Below, piece by piece: positions 37,012 to 47,037 of a stretch of 64,000 bases of DNA. A program made the position numbers and the translations under genes. The notes beneath the pieces were generated by a model. That model was not told where the DNA came from. It worked only from the letters and a program-made list of their open reading frames with translations, and made no database searches. Position 1 is the stretch's first letter. The number at the start of each line of letters is the position of its first letter. Origin of the DNA: CAVTOO01 sp963736355 (lineage in GTDB: Bacteria > Pseudomonadota > Alphaproteobacteria > Rhizobiales > Xanthobacteraceae); contig CAVTOO010000007.1 of NCBI GenBank assembly GCA_963736355.1, forward strand, positions 310,001 to 374,000, in the 5' to 3' direction.

Positions 37012-38067
37012 CTAGGGTTTGCTCATGTTTGAGAGGCGGTAGAACCGTGCTGCCGTATCGTGGAACAACGCATTCTTTTCTTGCTGCGTCGCCCCGGCGG
37101 CAATTCGCTTGAAGGTGTTCCAGACCGTCACATAGGAGCAGGTGTTCTTGTCAGGCGGGAAATTGCTTTCGAACATGCAGCGCTGTGCGCCGAACGCCTC
37201 GATCACAGCAAGAATGTAAGGCTCCCACGCCTTGGCGAGTTCTTCCGACGACAGCGGCAGCGCACGCTTGTTGAAATCGAAACCGCTTAGCGCCATCCCT
37301 AGCCCGCCGAGCTTGACGCGAACATTCGGGCAGGTCGCAAGCGTTCTGATCTTGCCGTGCCAATCGGCGAACACCTCGTCGCGATGGCCCCGATAAGGGC
37401 CGACGCCAAGCGGCCCGCCGAGATGATTGAGCACGATCGGCGTCTCCGGAAATGCACGCGCCAGATCGGTGACTTCGTCGATTTGCGGATGATAGACCCA
37501 GGCGTCGAAGCTCAGCTTGAATTTGTCCAACAAGGCAAACCCCGCGCGAAACGCATCCGACGCCATAACGCCAAAGGCCGGCGGCGTTGAAATACTGGCG
37601 AGGAAATTCGGGTCGCGGGCGGTGATGTTGCGGATGCCACGCAGACGCCCGTCGGCCGCCGCGACGTGCGCAGCAAGAACCTGCTCCACCTCTCGCCCAA
37701 GCGTCAGTTCGGCGTAGGCGACGATTCCGGCGCCGACCTTGGCAGGCGCGCTGCGGCGCTCCGCCTCCAAAGCCATCGCGACCGCGCGCTCGGTCTCGCC
37801 TAGCGGTTTCATATATTCCGGCCCAGCGAGGCGATAGCCCCAGTACGCCTGCAGATAAATTGTGGCGACGACATTGTGGCCGGACTTCAGGTCCTCGATA
37901 AAGTCGTCGAGCAGATAGACGTAATCCGGCAACTGATAGAAATGATGATGCGGATCGACGATCGGCAGATCGGGATCAAGCACATCTTCTTCCGGACGCC
38001 GTGCCAACCAGGCTGGATTCGGCTTCGGATGCTGAACCACAGGCATCGTGCTGATATCTGCGCGCAC
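37012..38067 (-). CDS. Amidohydrolase-2 (TIM-barrel lactonase/decarboxylase) family protein
   Basis: 351 aa. The N-terminal metal motif is DPDLPIVDPHHHFYQLP near residues 31-47; IVLNHLGGPLGVGPY near 225 supplies another ligand and MFESNFPPDKNTCSY near 295-309 the late acidic residue. The family contains 2-pyrone-4,6-dicarboxylate lactonase and related hydrolases or decarboxylases. It is the last gene of the minus-strand series, 5 bp after the DppF-like gene, so it probably works on the imported compound or its product. Confidence 0.88.
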   Translation of the reverse strand: MRADISTMPVVQHPKPNPAWLARRPEEDVLDPDLPIVDPHHHFYQLPDYVYLLDDFIEDLKSGHNVVATIYLQAYWGYRLAGPEYMKPLGETERAVAMALEAERRSAPAKVGAGIVAYAELTLGREVEQVLAAHVAAADGRLRGIRNITARDPNFLASISTPPAFGVMASDAFRAGFALLDKFKLSFDAWVYHPQIDEVTDLARAFPETPIVLNHLGGPLGVGPYRGHRDEVFADWHGKIRTLATCPNVRVKLGGLGMALSGFDFNKRALPLSSEELAKAWEPYILAVIEAFGAQRCMFESNFPPDKNTCSYVTVWNTFKRIAAGATQQEKNALFHDTAARFYRLSNMSKP

Positions 38068-38071
38068 GGGC

Positions 38072-39010
38072 TCAGCTCCTCAGCAAGTGGCATGCGGCGA
38101 TGTGATCCCGCCCCGCCGGATAGGCAGGCGGAACGTCGACCGCGCATGGCGCGAAAGCATGAGGACATCGGGGATGAAAGCGGCAGCCGCTCGGTGGGTT
38201 CAAGGCGCTTGCGATCTCGCCCGCGGCTGCGCGTTCGTCCAGGACATGATCGGGATCGGGCAGCGGCACCGCCGCGAGCAGCGCCTGCGTGTAGGGATGA
38301 CGGGCTTTGGCGAACACGTCCTCGGTCGGCCCCGCCTCGGCCACGCCGCCGAGATAGACCACCGCGACGTTGTGGCTGAAATGCTCCACCAGCGCGAGAT
38401 CGTGCGCGACGATCAGGTAAGTCAGGCCGAATTCCTCCTGAATGTCCTGCAGGAGGTTGAGAACCTGCGCCCGGATGGACACATCGAGCGCCGAGACAGG
38501 CTCGTCCAGCACCATCATGCGCGGCTTCGGCGCAAGCGCGCGCGCAATCGCGATCCGCTGACGCTGACCGCCCGAGAATTCGTGTGGATAGAGATCGGCC
38601 GCCGTCAACGGAAGCCCGACAATCTCCAGAACTTCCGCCACCCGCTTGTCGAGCGCCGCACGGCCCGGCCGCTCATGCGCCAGAATCGGCTCGGTGATAA
38701 TCTGGCGTACACGCATGCGCGGATTGAGCGAGGCGTACGGATCCTGAAACACGGCCTGCACCTGACGGCGATAGGATTTGAGCGCGCCGCGTCCCATCTC
38801 GGCGATGTTCTGGCCCTCGAACAGCACCGCACCCGACGTCGGCTTCTCCAGCTGCAGGATGATCTTGGTGATTGTTGTCTTGCCGCAGCCGGATTCTCCG
38901 ACGAGCGCCATCGTGGCACGCGCCGGCACCTCGAACGACACGTTCTCGACCGCGCGAACGACGCCGCGCCGCGTGCGATAATGCTTGGTGACGCCTGCAA
39001 GCTGGAGCAT
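38072..39010 (-). CDS. Dpp/Opp-type ABC transporter ATP-binding protein (DppF-like)
   Basis: 312 aa, intact. Walker A GESGCGKTTI near residues 38-47, signature FSGGQRQR near 145, Walker B MMVLDEPVSALD near 163-174, switch IVAHD, and the C-terminal domain with NPPSGCRFHPRCPHAF. The first codon overlaps the stop of the DppD-like gene (TGATG). Fourth and last core gene of this importer. Confidence 0.92.
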   Translation of the reverse strand: MLQLAGVTKHYRTRRGVVRAVENVSFEVPARATMALVGESGCGKTTITKIILQLEKPTSGAVLFEGQNIAEMGRGALKSYRRQVQAVFQDPYASLNPRMRVRQIITEPILAHERPGRAALDKRVAEVLEIVGLPLTAADLYPHEFSGGQRQRIAIARALAPKPRMMVLDEPVSALDVSIRAQVLNLLQDIQEEFGLTYLIVAHDLALVEHFSHNVAVVYLGGVAEAGPTEDVFAKARHPYTQALLAAVPLPDPDHVLDERAAAGEIASALNPPSGCRFHPRCPHAFAPCAVDVPPAYPAGRDHIAACHLLRS

Positions 39011-39973
39011 CAGTGCGTCAACCTCCAGCAGGCGGCGGTGTGTCCATCCGCGACCTCGATCGACGGCGGAGCTTCAGCGCATTTGTCCATGCGATACGGA
39101 CAGCGCGCCGCGAAGCGGCACCCCGTCGGCGGGTCGATCAGGCTGGGCGGCTGGCCGGGAATCGCAGACAGGCGCTTGCGGCGGCTGCCGAGGCGCGGAA
39201 TCGCTTCGAGCAGCGCTTGCGTGTACGGATGCGATGGCTTGCGATAAATCGAACGCACGGGTCCGGTCTCGATGATCTGACCCGCATACATCACCGCGAT
39301 CCGCCGGCAGAGGCTCGCCGCCACGCCGAGATCGTGCGTGATGAGAATGATGCCGACGCCGGCGTCTTCCTGTATCTGCCGCAGCAACGCAATGATCTGC
39401 ACCTGGATCGTCACGTCGAGCGCCGTCGTCGGCTCGTCGGCGACGAGCAACCTCGGTGTGCAGCCAATCGCCATCGCGGCGACGATCCGTTGCCGCTGGC
39501 CGCCAGAAAACTGATGCGGATAGTCACCCAGCCGATCCTCGGGCGACGGAATTCGGACGCGCTTCAGCACATCCACAACAGCCGAGCGCAGCTTGGCGCC
39601 ATGGGCAATGTCGTGATTGCGCAGCGGCGCGCCCACCTGATCGCCGATGGAGTAGACCGGATTCAGCGACGTCATCGGATCCTGCATGATCATTGCGATG
39701 CGGCGACCACGGATGTCGCGCGCAAGCTCGGCCTCAGACAGCGTTGTCAATTCCTGGCCGTCCAGTTTGATCGAGCCGCTTTCGATCCGCCCGGATCCCT
39801 TCGGCAGCAGCCGGAGCAGCGACAATCCAGTCAGCGTTTTGCCGGAACCGGACTCGCCGACCAGTCCCAGCGTCTCGCCCTCTTCGACATGCAGGCTGAT
39901 GCCGTCGACGGCGCGAAGGTTTCCGCGGCGCAGATGCAAATGCATGCTGCAGGTCTTTGACGTCCAGAAGCAT
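39010..39973 (-). CDS. Dpp/Opp-type ABC transporter ATP-binding protein (DppD-like), one frameshift
   Basis: About 320 aa. The start is ATG 39973, overlapping the permease stop (TGATG), reading MLLDVKDLQ; removing one base near 39945 joins MHLHLRRGNLRAVDGISLHV. If only the unbroken frame is taken, the protein would begin at 39945 and lack the first strand. Walker A GESGSGKTLTGLS, signature FSGGQRQR, Walker B LLVADEPTTALD and C-terminal DPPTGCRFAARCPYRM are intact. Confidence 0.9.
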
Positions 39974-40829
39974 CACAGCTGCCTCAGCTTTGGATCGAGC
40001 CTGTCACGCAGCCAGTCGCCGAACAGATTGGCCGAGAGACAGGTGAGCATGATCGCGATACCCGGCATCGTAATCGCCCACCACGCATTGGTGATGTATT
40101 GGCGCGCATCGGCGAGCATCAAACCCCACGATACGTCAGGCTGCTGAATCCCAAGGCCAAGGAACGACAGCGAAGCCTCGAACAAGATCACCTGCCCGAC
40201 TTGCAACGTCGCCAGAACGATCAAGGTATTGAGAATGTTCGGCAGCAGGTGACGAATGAAGATCGTCGCGGCGCCGACGCCGGCGACGCGCGCGAAGGCG
40301 ATGTAATCGCGTTCCTTCAGCGCAGATGATTTCGCCGCGAATGATACGCGCATACCAGGCCCAGAAGCTGATCACGATGACCACCACCACCGTCGACAGG
40401 CCCGGCTCGAGCGCCGCCGCAAGAATAAGGGCCAGCGCGATCGACGGCACCGATTGCTGAATCTCGACCACGCGCATCAGGATCGCATCGACCACGCCGC
40501 CGAAATAGCCGGCGATCATGCCGATCAGTGCACCGATGGTCCCCGAGAACAGGATCGCGTAGAGGCACACGATCACGGATACGCGCGAGCCCGCCATGAT
40601 GCGCGACAGGATATCGCGCCCCAGATTGTCGGTGCCGAGCGGATGCGCGAAGCTGCCGCCATCCTGCCAGGCCGGCGGACGAAACGAGGCGCCAAGATTG
40701 AACTGCGTTTGGGTCGAACGGGAAAATGTACGATCCGCCAACGGCAAACAGGCCCACCGCACCAAGAATAATGAGCGGCAGCCAGGGCAGATCGAGCTGC
40801 CACCAGGATAGTCGTGCCCTATCGGCCAT
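39973..40829 (-). CDS. Dpp/Opp-type ABC transporter permease (DppC-like), two frameshifts
   Basis: About 284 aa after repair. The start at 40829 (MADRARLSWWQLDLPWLPLI) overlaps the DppB stop. FAVGGSYIFPFDPN is followed by one extra base near 40715, then NLGASFRPPAWQDGGSFAHP and LGTDNLGRDILSRIMAGSR, the DppC signature. A second extra base near 40325 lies in the coupling loop between IIRGEII and ALKERDYIAFARVAG. Both breaks restore exact family motifs when one base is removed. DppB before and DppD after overlap it. Confidence 0.86.
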
Positions 40830-41742
40830 CGCGCACCCTCGGATCGATGATGCCGTAGGACAGATCGACCAGCAGGTTCGACACCACGAACAGGATCGAG
40901 GAAAACAGCACGCCTGCCTGCACGACAGGGAAATCGCGGCTGAAGACCGCCTCCACAACGGTGCGGCCGACGCCCGGCCAGGCGAAGATCGTCTCCACCA
41001 CAAACGCGCCGCCCAGCATACCCGCGAAATACACGCCGAGCATCGTCAGCAGCGGAATCGCCGCATTGCGTAAGGCGTATTTCCAGATCACCTGCCGCTC
41101 AGGCGTACCGAGCGAGCGCGACAGACGAATGTAATCGCTGTCGAGCACGTCGAGCATCGCGGAACGCACAATGCGGGTTTGAGCCGCGACCGGATACCAG
41201 CCGAGCGCGATGGCGGGAAGAATGACATGCTTTGGCGAGTCGGCACCGAAGGCCGGCAGCCAGTTCAACTCAACGGCAAAAACGAGAATCAGCAGCAAGC
41301 CGACCCAGAACGGCGGCATCGCCTGACCAAGCATCGCAAAGATGCGCGCCAGCTTGTCGATCCAGCTTCCTCGATGCACGGCCGACAGCACTCCGACCGG
41401 CACCGCCACCGAGATGCTGAACACCAGTGCGCAGATCGCAAGCTCGATGGTTGCGGGTAATCGATCGAGAATCAGCTGCAGCGCCGGCATTTCCCACCGG
41501 TATGACCTGCCGAAATCACCGGCGAGAGCATGCTGAGCGAAGATCAGATATTGCGTCCAGAGCGGTTTATCCAGACCAAGTGTACGCCGCAGTTCGTCGA
41601 TGACGCTCTGAGGCGCCTCCGGCGGGAGCAAGATCACCACAGGGTCTCCCGAGAGACGGGAGATCATGAAGATGACAATGCTCACGCCGATGATGCTGAT
41701 GACCCCTTGCAGGAGGCGCTTGAGCAAAAGAGAGAACATCAC
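40819..41742 (-). CDS. Dpp/Opp-type ABC transporter permease (DppB-like)
   Basis: 307 aa, intact. ISRLSGDPVVILLPPEAPQS near residues 27-46 and the coupling loop VRSAMLDVLDSDYIRLSRSLG near 190-210, with six helices, identify DppB. It lies 13 bp after the binding-protein gene and overlaps the DppC-like start by 11 bp. Nothing unusual. Confidence 0.92.
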   Translation of the reverse strand: MMFSLLLKRLLQGVISIIGVSIVIFMISRLSGDPVVILLPPEAPQSVIDELRRTLGLDKPLWTQYLIFAQHALAGDFGRSYRWEMPALQLILDRLPATIELAICALVFSISVAVPVGVLSAVHRGSWIDKLARIFAMLGQAMPPFWVGLLLILVFAVELNWLPAFGADSPKHVILPAIALGWYPVAAQTRIVRSAMLDVLDSDYIRLSRSLGTPERQVIWKYALRNAAIPLLTMLGVYFAGMLGGAFVVETIFAWPGVGRTVVEAVFSRDFPVVQAGVLFSSILFVVSNLLVDLSYGIIDPRVRDGR

Positions 41743-41755
41743 ACCGGTCTATGTT

Positions 41756-43354
41756 TTATTGCTTCAGCCCGATCTGCTGCATGCTGTGCCAGAATCCCGG
41801 CACCGGCCATGCACGGAACGTGACCTTGTCCCGCCATGCGAAGGTCGCCACGGGGCGATAGGTCGTCAGGCCGCCTGTCACACGCTCATGCTTCAGGCGC
41901 GCGATCTTCTTGATCATGTCGCTGCGCTTGGCCGGATCCATTGTTTGCTTCAGCTCCTCGACCATCTTGTCGAGTTCCGGATCCGCCTGGAACGCCGCAC
42001 TGCCCCATCCGCCCGTGGGCTGGAATGAGTGAAGATGGCCACTCCAGGGCGTCGCCGGATCGCCGGGCAATCCGTGCGGCCACATGGTGCTATAGAGACC
42101 CCCCATCGGGGTGGTTTCGCCGGCGCGACGGCCGCGCAGAAGCCACGCGCCGTACTCCATGCCCTGCACCTTGCAGCGGATGCCGACCGCCGTCGCATAA
42201 GCGAAGATCGCCTCGCCGACTTCCTTGATATAGGGCTCGCGCGGCGTCGTCAGGTTGTAGCAAGGGATATCGAAGCCGTTCGGATAGCCGGCTTCACGCA
42301 GAAGACTGCGGGCCTTCGCCGGATCGAAGGCATAGGGCTTCAGGTCGGGATCGTAGCCTGTGGTGCCCTTGCCGACCTGCGCATAGCGCTCGCCCTGGCC
42401 GAATAGCACACTCTTGATGATGGCATCGGTATCGACGGCATAGGCGAGTGCCTGACGCACGCGCAAATCCTTGAATGGCGACTTCTCCGTCAGCCCATCG
42501 ATGGCGATGTAAAGATTGTTGGGCGTGACGAAACTTTGCGTGGTTACGCCCGGCATTTTCTTGAACTCCTCCACCATCGAGGGCGGCACGGAGTCGATCC
42601 AGTCAACCGCGCCGGTCTTGAAGGCCGCCACGCGCGTCTGATCTTCCGGAATAATCTTGACGACAAGGTTCTTCACCGTCGGCCGGAATTCCTTGTTCCA
42701 GTAATTGTCAAACGCCTCAAAGCGCACTTCGTCCTTGACGATACGCGAGACGAATTTCCATGGACCCGTGCCGACAGGCATCTTGATGAAGCCCTCATCG
42801 CCGACCTTGTCATGGTATTTCTTCGACATCGCCCAAAGCTGCAGATTGTCGGAGATATAGGAACCGTCGCCGCGCTTGAAGCGCAGACGGAAGTGATAGT
42901 CATTGACGATCTCGAATGATTCGATTTCAGCCTGCAATTGCGGCTGCCGTGCCGTCTTGGGATTGCGCAGGCGTTCAAAGGCGAACTCGAAATCGGCCGA
43001 CGTCATTTCGTCGCCGGTGTGAAACTTCACGCCCTTGCGAAGGTGAATGTCGAGATAAGGCTTGCCGGCCTCTTCCTTCAACTCCCAGCTCTCCGCCAGC
43101 CAGTTTTTCCGTTCGAGATTCGGATCGGGGCGGACGAGTTGTTCGTAAATCTGTCCGAGGAAATATTCGTCGACGCCGACGCGCGTTGCAGGATCTAGGC
43201 TTGAGGCCTCTGCCGCGAAAGCGATCGTCAGCGTTCCGGTTGCAGGCTTTACATCCTGAGCCCATCCCGGAGCCGAAATGAGTGCGAACACCGATGTAGT
43301 GACAAGCATCCGCGCCATCGCGCCGATGCGCACGCGCATCTTCGAATTGTTCAT
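41756..43354 (-). CDS. ABC transporter substrate-binding protein, family 5
   Basis: 532 aa. The ATG at 43354 (MNNSKMRVRIGAMARMLVTT) gives a signal peptide with cleavage at GWA-Q near residue 33; an ATG at 43369 and one at 43339 are alternatives. Mature features include FAAEASSLDPATRVGVDEYF, LAESWELKEEAGKPYLDIHL, KFHTGDEMTSADFEFAFERL and GTGPWKFV. It heads the importer 41756-38072. A motif shared with two other promoters of this series lies 72-103 bp upstream. Confidence 0.9.
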   Translation of the reverse strand: MNNSKMRVRIGAMARMLVTTSVFALISAPGWAQDVKPATGTLTIAFAAEASSLDPATRVGVDEYFLGQIYEQLVRPDPNLERKNWLAESWELKEEAGKPYLDIHLRKGVKFHTGDEMTSADFEFAFERLRNPKTARQPQLQAEIESFEIVNDYHFRLRFKRGDGSYISDNLQLWAMSKKYHDKVGDEGFIKMPVGTGPWKFVSRIVKDEVRFEAFDNYWNKEFRPTVKNLVVKIIPEDQTRVAAFKTGAVDWIDSVPPSMVEEFKKMPGVTTQSFVTPNNLYIAIDGLTEKSPFKDLRVRQALAYAVDTDAIIKSVLFGQGERYAQVGKGTTGYDPDLKPYAFDPAKARSLLREAGYPNGFDIPCYNLTTPREPYIKEVGEAIFAYATAVGIRCKVQGMEYGAWLLRGRRAGETTPMGGLYSTMWPHGLPGDPATPWSGHLHSFQPTGGWGSAAFQADPELDKMVEELKQTMDPAKRSDMIKKIARLKHERVTGGLTTYRPVATFAWRDKVTFRAWPVPGFWHSMQQIGLKQ

Positions 43355-43425
43355 TGGCCGTCCTCCCATGAAACGAAGGTTTTCCCTTCTGTTGTCCGAA
43401 AGGCTACTGGCGGCGGGACAGAGCG

Positions 43426-43457
43426 CCTATAGCTGCGGCTTGAATATCCGTTATGTG
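43426..43457 (-). promoter_or_regulatory. Regulon motif copy 1, upstream of the binding-protein gene
   Basis: CCTATAGC, then 17 bases including GAATATCCG, then TTATGTG: 32 bp in all. The same blocks with identical spacing recur at 45460-45491, and a variant at 47004-47037. It ends 72 bp from the start codon of the family 5 binding protein. Likely a LysR target site (see the regulator at 47168). Confidence 0.6.
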
Positions 43458-43508
43458 ATTGCGGTTAGCTCGGCGCTACGGTTGCAGCGCAATCGCCATG
43501 AAGCCATG

Positions 43509-43577
43509 CTGCGACTGCGTCGCAGTCTGCCGGAATGGACAAAGACATTAATGCGATCTTCTGTCGCAGCGTCGCAG
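43509..43577. repeat. CTGCGAC/GTCGCAG inverted and direct repeats
   Basis: An inverted repeat with perfect 7-bp arms and a 3-base centre (CTGCGAC-TGC-GTCGCAG) lies at 43509-43525, and two further copies of GTCGCAG follow at 43563-43569 and 43571-43577. They fill the 314-bp space between the ThDP-enzyme stop and the binding-protein start. They may be a terminator-like hairpin for the upstream gene or protein-binding sites; no T-run is seen. Confidence 0.45.
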
Positions 43578-43668
43578 CATTCAAAAGCAGGTGCGCTCCC
43601 CGGCATGCAATCGCAATTGCCGGAGAGCGAGATCGTACAAATACAATTCCGTTAGGCTCGGACCGTTG

Positions 43669-45342
43669 TCAGGCCGGAATCCAACCGTGCGGCGCAATGC
43701 CATCGATGTTGGTTTTGACGTCGATGACCACCGGCTTCTTCGCCGAGAATGCGCGGTCCAGTGCACCGGCCATTTCGCTCGGCTTGTTGACGGTGATGCC
43801 AACACACTCAAACGACTCCGCTACCTTGGCGAAATCCGTTTCCGGGAACAGCCAGAAGCCGTCGGACTGCGCCGAACGCCCACCGAGCGCGTGCTCGTTG
43901 TGGCTCTTTTCCTGGTTGAGCGAATGGTTGTTGTTGACGATCGTGACGGTATTGATGCCGTATTTGCGCGCGGTATCCAGTTCCTGAAGGTGATACCAGA
44001 ACCCGCCATCGCCGGTGAAGCAGACGACAGGCCGATCCGGCATCGCGCATTTCGCACCGATCGCAGCCGGAAAGCCCCAACCGAGAGAGCCGGCGCAACG
44101 CAGATACATCTGGTCCTCGTGCTTGAGGTCGATAAAGGCGCCCGTCCAGATGCCGGCATGGCCGGTGTCGGACACGAGAATGGCGTTGCTCGGCAGGTTG
44201 TTCTCGATCTCGCGGCACAGCCGCTCCGGCCGCATCGGCAGAACCTCCGACGTGAAGACCCCGTTCATTTCAGCCTTCCATTCAGCGACCAGGTCCTGCA
44301 CGCGCTTCACCCATGCCGCTCGCGGCGGCACGTTGCCGACATGCTCGATCATGCGGCGCAGGGTCGCTCGGACATCGCCTTGCAGACCGACCTGAACCGG
44401 GAAATTCCGACCGATCTCGGCGGCATTGATATTGAGTTCGATCGTGGGCGTACCTGGCACCGGAACACGATAGTGATTGGTGACCTGGCTGCCGGTATGG
44501 CTGCCGATGAAGAAAACGAGATCCGCTTCGTAGAGAGCCTTGTTGGCGCACGCGCGCGAATAGGTGCCGGGCGTGCCGACTGCGAGCGGATGATCGTGCG
44601 GGAACATCGCTTTGGCATTCAGGGCGGTCGCAACCGGAATCGACATCTTTTCCGCAAACGCGATCAGTTCCGCGCGAGCACTTGACGACGTCACGCCGCC
44701 GCCCGCGACGATGATGGGCCGCTTGGCTGCCGTGAGAAGCTCGATCGCCTTCTTGACGCTGTCGATGTCCGCTTCCGGCCGGAACGGCGGATAGGACGAG
44801 AACAACGGATCGACCGCCACTTCGAGGTCGGCTTCGCGTTCGGCAATCGGGATGCCGGTGCGGCCTTCGAGGTCGATATGGACCGGACCCGGCGTGCCAG
44901 AAACCGCCGTCCGAAATGCCTGACGCAAATGGTGCGTCAGTTGCGTGGGATCGGCGACATAGCAGCTCGACTTCGTCACCGCCGAGAAGGGGCTGGTATG
45001 ATCCACTTCCTGATAGGCGTTCTTGCCTTGATTGACGTGAAGTTCGCGTCCCGAAATCGCGATGACCGGCGATTGGCCCAGATAGGCATCCTGCAAGCCG
45101 GCGGCGAGATTGAGCGCACCGACAGACTGGCACAGAACAAGGCTGGGCGCGCGCTTGGCGCGGGCATAGCCGTCGGCCATGTAGGCGGCCGCCTTCTCGC
45201 CGTGCGTCTGCACGACCGTCATGCCGAGATTTTGCATTTCTCCGAGCGCGCGCGGAATGATGTACGGCATGAAGAATGCGTGAGTCAGTCCGTAGCCATG
45301 AACGGTTTCAGCCAAGAGCCGTGCGCCCATCATCTTCGGCAT
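43669..45342 (-). CDS. Thiamine-diphosphate-dependent enzyme (acetolactate synthase/benzoylformate decarboxylase-like)
   Basis: 557 aa. The N-terminal PYR domain has the catalytic glutamate in TVVQTHGEKAAAYMADGYAR near residues 39-58; the central domain follows; the C-terminal PP domain has the ThDP motif, GDGGFWYHLQELDTARKYG then INTVTIVNNNHSLN, near 424-458. I start at MPKMMGARLLAETV (45342), which fits family length; an upstream start at 45405 adds 21 residues. Such enzymes decarboxylate or cleave 2-oxo acids. It lies between MmgE/PrpD and the importer in a series sharing an upstream motif. Reaction unknown. Confidence 0.88.
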   Translation of the reverse strand: MPKMMGARLLAETVHGYGLTHAFFMPYIIPRALGEMQNLGMTVVQTHGEKAAAYMADGYARAKRAPSLVLCQSVGALNLAAGLQDAYLGQSPVIAISGRELHVNQGKNAYQEVDHTSPFSAVTKSSCYVADPTQLTHHLRQAFRTAVSGTPGPVHIDLEGRTGIPIAEREADLEVAVDPLFSSYPPFRPEADIDSVKKAIELLTAAKRPIIVAGGGVTSSSARAELIAFAEKMSIPVATALNAKAMFPHDHPLAVGTPGTYSRACANKALYEADLVFFIGSHTGSQVTNHYRVPVPGTPTIELNINAAEIGRNFPVQVGLQGDVRATLRRMIEHVGNVPPRAAWVKRVQDLVAEWKAEMNGVFTSEVLPMRPERLCREIENNLPSNAILVSDTGHAGIWTGAFIDLKHEDQMYLRCAGSLGWGFPAAIGAKCAMPDRPVVCFTGDGGFWYHLQELDTARKYGINTVTIVNNNHSLNQEKSHNEHALGGRSAQSDGFWLFPETDFAKVAESFECVGITVNKPSEMAGALDRAFSAKKPVVIDVKTNIDGIAPHGWIPA

Positions 45343-45459
45343 TTGTTTTCTCTCCCAGATGTCTCGCCCACTTTTCGGGACGATTTCAGTCAACACATCG
45401 CGCAAGCGATAGATGATTGCGCCGCGCAGAACGAAGCATCACCTTTCGGTGCCGCGCGG

Positions 45460-45491
45460 CCTATAGCCAGCGGGCGAATATCAGTTATGTG
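45460..45491 (-). promoter_or_regulatory. Regulon motif copy 2, upstream of the ThDP-enzyme gene
   Basis: CCTATAGC, 17 bases including GAATATCAG, then TTATGTG, total 32 bp and the same spacing as at 43426-43457. It stands 118 bp before the ThDP-enzyme start at 45342 and just after the MmgE/PrpD stop at 45523 on the minus strand. Confidence 0.6.
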
Positions 45492-45522
45492 TCCGGTCTT
45501 GAGGACACTCGCGCCAAAGCCG

Positions 45523-46969
45523 TCAGCCGGCGGCACGCCGCCTGCTCGACTTGCTATTCTTTGAACATAGCGCCAGCAGCGGTCCTGCATCTTGCCGATG
45601 CTCCAGATCGTCCACAAACGCCTCGATCTGATCGGATTGCGCTGAGCCAAGAACGGCGCCGGCGGCAAGACGGAAGCGATAACGGACATCGGCTTCCGTC
45701 GCCGGGGTAACATCGAGCTGGGTAATTGAAATCCGGCGGCCGTCGGCCAGATCGACCTCGACGGTAGCGCCCTGGAGCCTTGGAAACTCGGCACTCAGAT
45801 CCTCGTTCAACGCGAGCTGCGTCAGCGACACCAGCCGCAGCAACTCCGGATCGCGCAGATTGCTGTAGTTCTTTTCCGAGAGCTCGCGATTGGCGAACAC
45901 CGCGGCCACACCGAACTGAATGCTCATCTTGGCCTGAAGCGGCCTGTCGAACGGACCAAGACTGTCGCAGCCGGGATAGGTTGCAGCTGATTTTGGAACG
46001 CCGATCTTGATCGCTTCAACCCGCGCGGCGTTCGGCCCCAACTCGTCGACAAGGCGCATCGCAGCCTGGCTGGCGGTTTGTGCGAAATGGCAGACCGGCG
46101 CGCGCTTGTGATAAACGCTGAGTATGTCGGCCTTGCCGTCGGGGAACAGCAGCACAGGGCCCGGCATCGATCGCCGCGTAACAGCCGCAAACAGACCCGC
46201 AGGCCCTTCAAGAATTTCCGGGCTCCCGAAAGCCCCGGCCTGCGCAAGGCGCACTGCGGTCAACGCGTTGCGCGCCGCAAATCCCGGATGGAAGAACATG
46301 TCGGACGCGCCGCTGCTCGGCCATTGATTCAGGCCTGCCGCGGCATTCGCCGCGAACGCAATCGCCGATGCTGTCTGCTCGGGCAGAAACTTCAGCATCC
46401 AGGACGCTCCTGCGGCCGCGCCGATCGGTGCGACAATGCCTGTCGGCCGATAGTGCAATGCCACGTCTTCATCGACCAGCAAGCGGCCAAGCCGGCATCC
46501 CACCTCGTAGGAAAGTATGGCGGCGCCAAGCAGTTCGCGGCCGGAGATTTTGCCTTCCTCCGCGAGTGCCATCAGCAAGGGCCATGTCACGACGCCGTTG
46601 TGAACCACTGATGCCGGGTGCATATCGCCGCGTACGAGCCCATGACCCATCACCGCATTTGCAAAGGCGGCGTCGCCGGCCGTTGACGTCACGTTGGTTC
46701 CGATAATGTGACTGCCTGTGGCGCGCACGGCTATCTCCGCAGCCTGGCGACTCGGCGGCAGATCGATCGAACTCGAACGCACCGCCAAGAAAATCCAGAA
46801 GGCATAGCTTTGCCTTGACCATGGGCATTGCGCCCAAAGCGTCCGGCCTGAAGTCGGAGATCGATTCAGCCAGTTCTTGTGATCGCGTCAGCGTCCGTGA
46901 CTTCAGCATGTGCGCCGCATCAATTGCGAGTTGCCATTCCGTGTTGCTCTCAATCGTAGCCGAGGGCAT
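45523..46969 (-). CDS. MmgE/PrpD family protein, one frameshift
   Basis: About 481 aa. The family contains 2-methylcitrate dehydratase, cis-aconitate decarboxylase and iminodisuccinate epimerase. N-terminal part: ATG 46969 (MPSATIESNTEWQLAIDAAH), with a TTG at 46981 as alternative, reaching VKAKLCLLDFLGG. One extra base near 46785 shifts to VRSSSIDLPPSRQAAEIAVR; then the typical AFANAVMGHGLVRGDMHPAS region and GAAAGASWMLKFLPEQTASA. The conserved D-x-x-H motif for this family is D-M-H-P here. First gene of the series, divergent from the LysR gene. Confidence 0.84.
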
Positions 46970-47003
46970 TTTGCGGGACAATCTAAGTCGATCCGAACGC
47001 CCA

Positions 47004-47037
47004 CCATAAGCGCCGTGAGGTGCATATCAGTAATGTG
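47004..47037. promoter_or_regulatory. Regulon motif copy 3, between MmgE/PrpD and LysR genes
   Basis: CCATAAGC, then GCATATCAG, then TAATGTG: the same blocks as the other two copies, with two more spacer bases (34 bp). It lies 35 bp before the MmgE/PrpD start and 131 bp before the LysR start, the classical place for a LysR site controlling itself and the divergent operon. Confidence 0.55.

Noticed and set aside
38048..39247. 399-aa plus-strand frame opposite the DppF/DppD genes
   Set aside because: Antisense shadow of two ATPase genes with intact Walker motifs on the minus strand.
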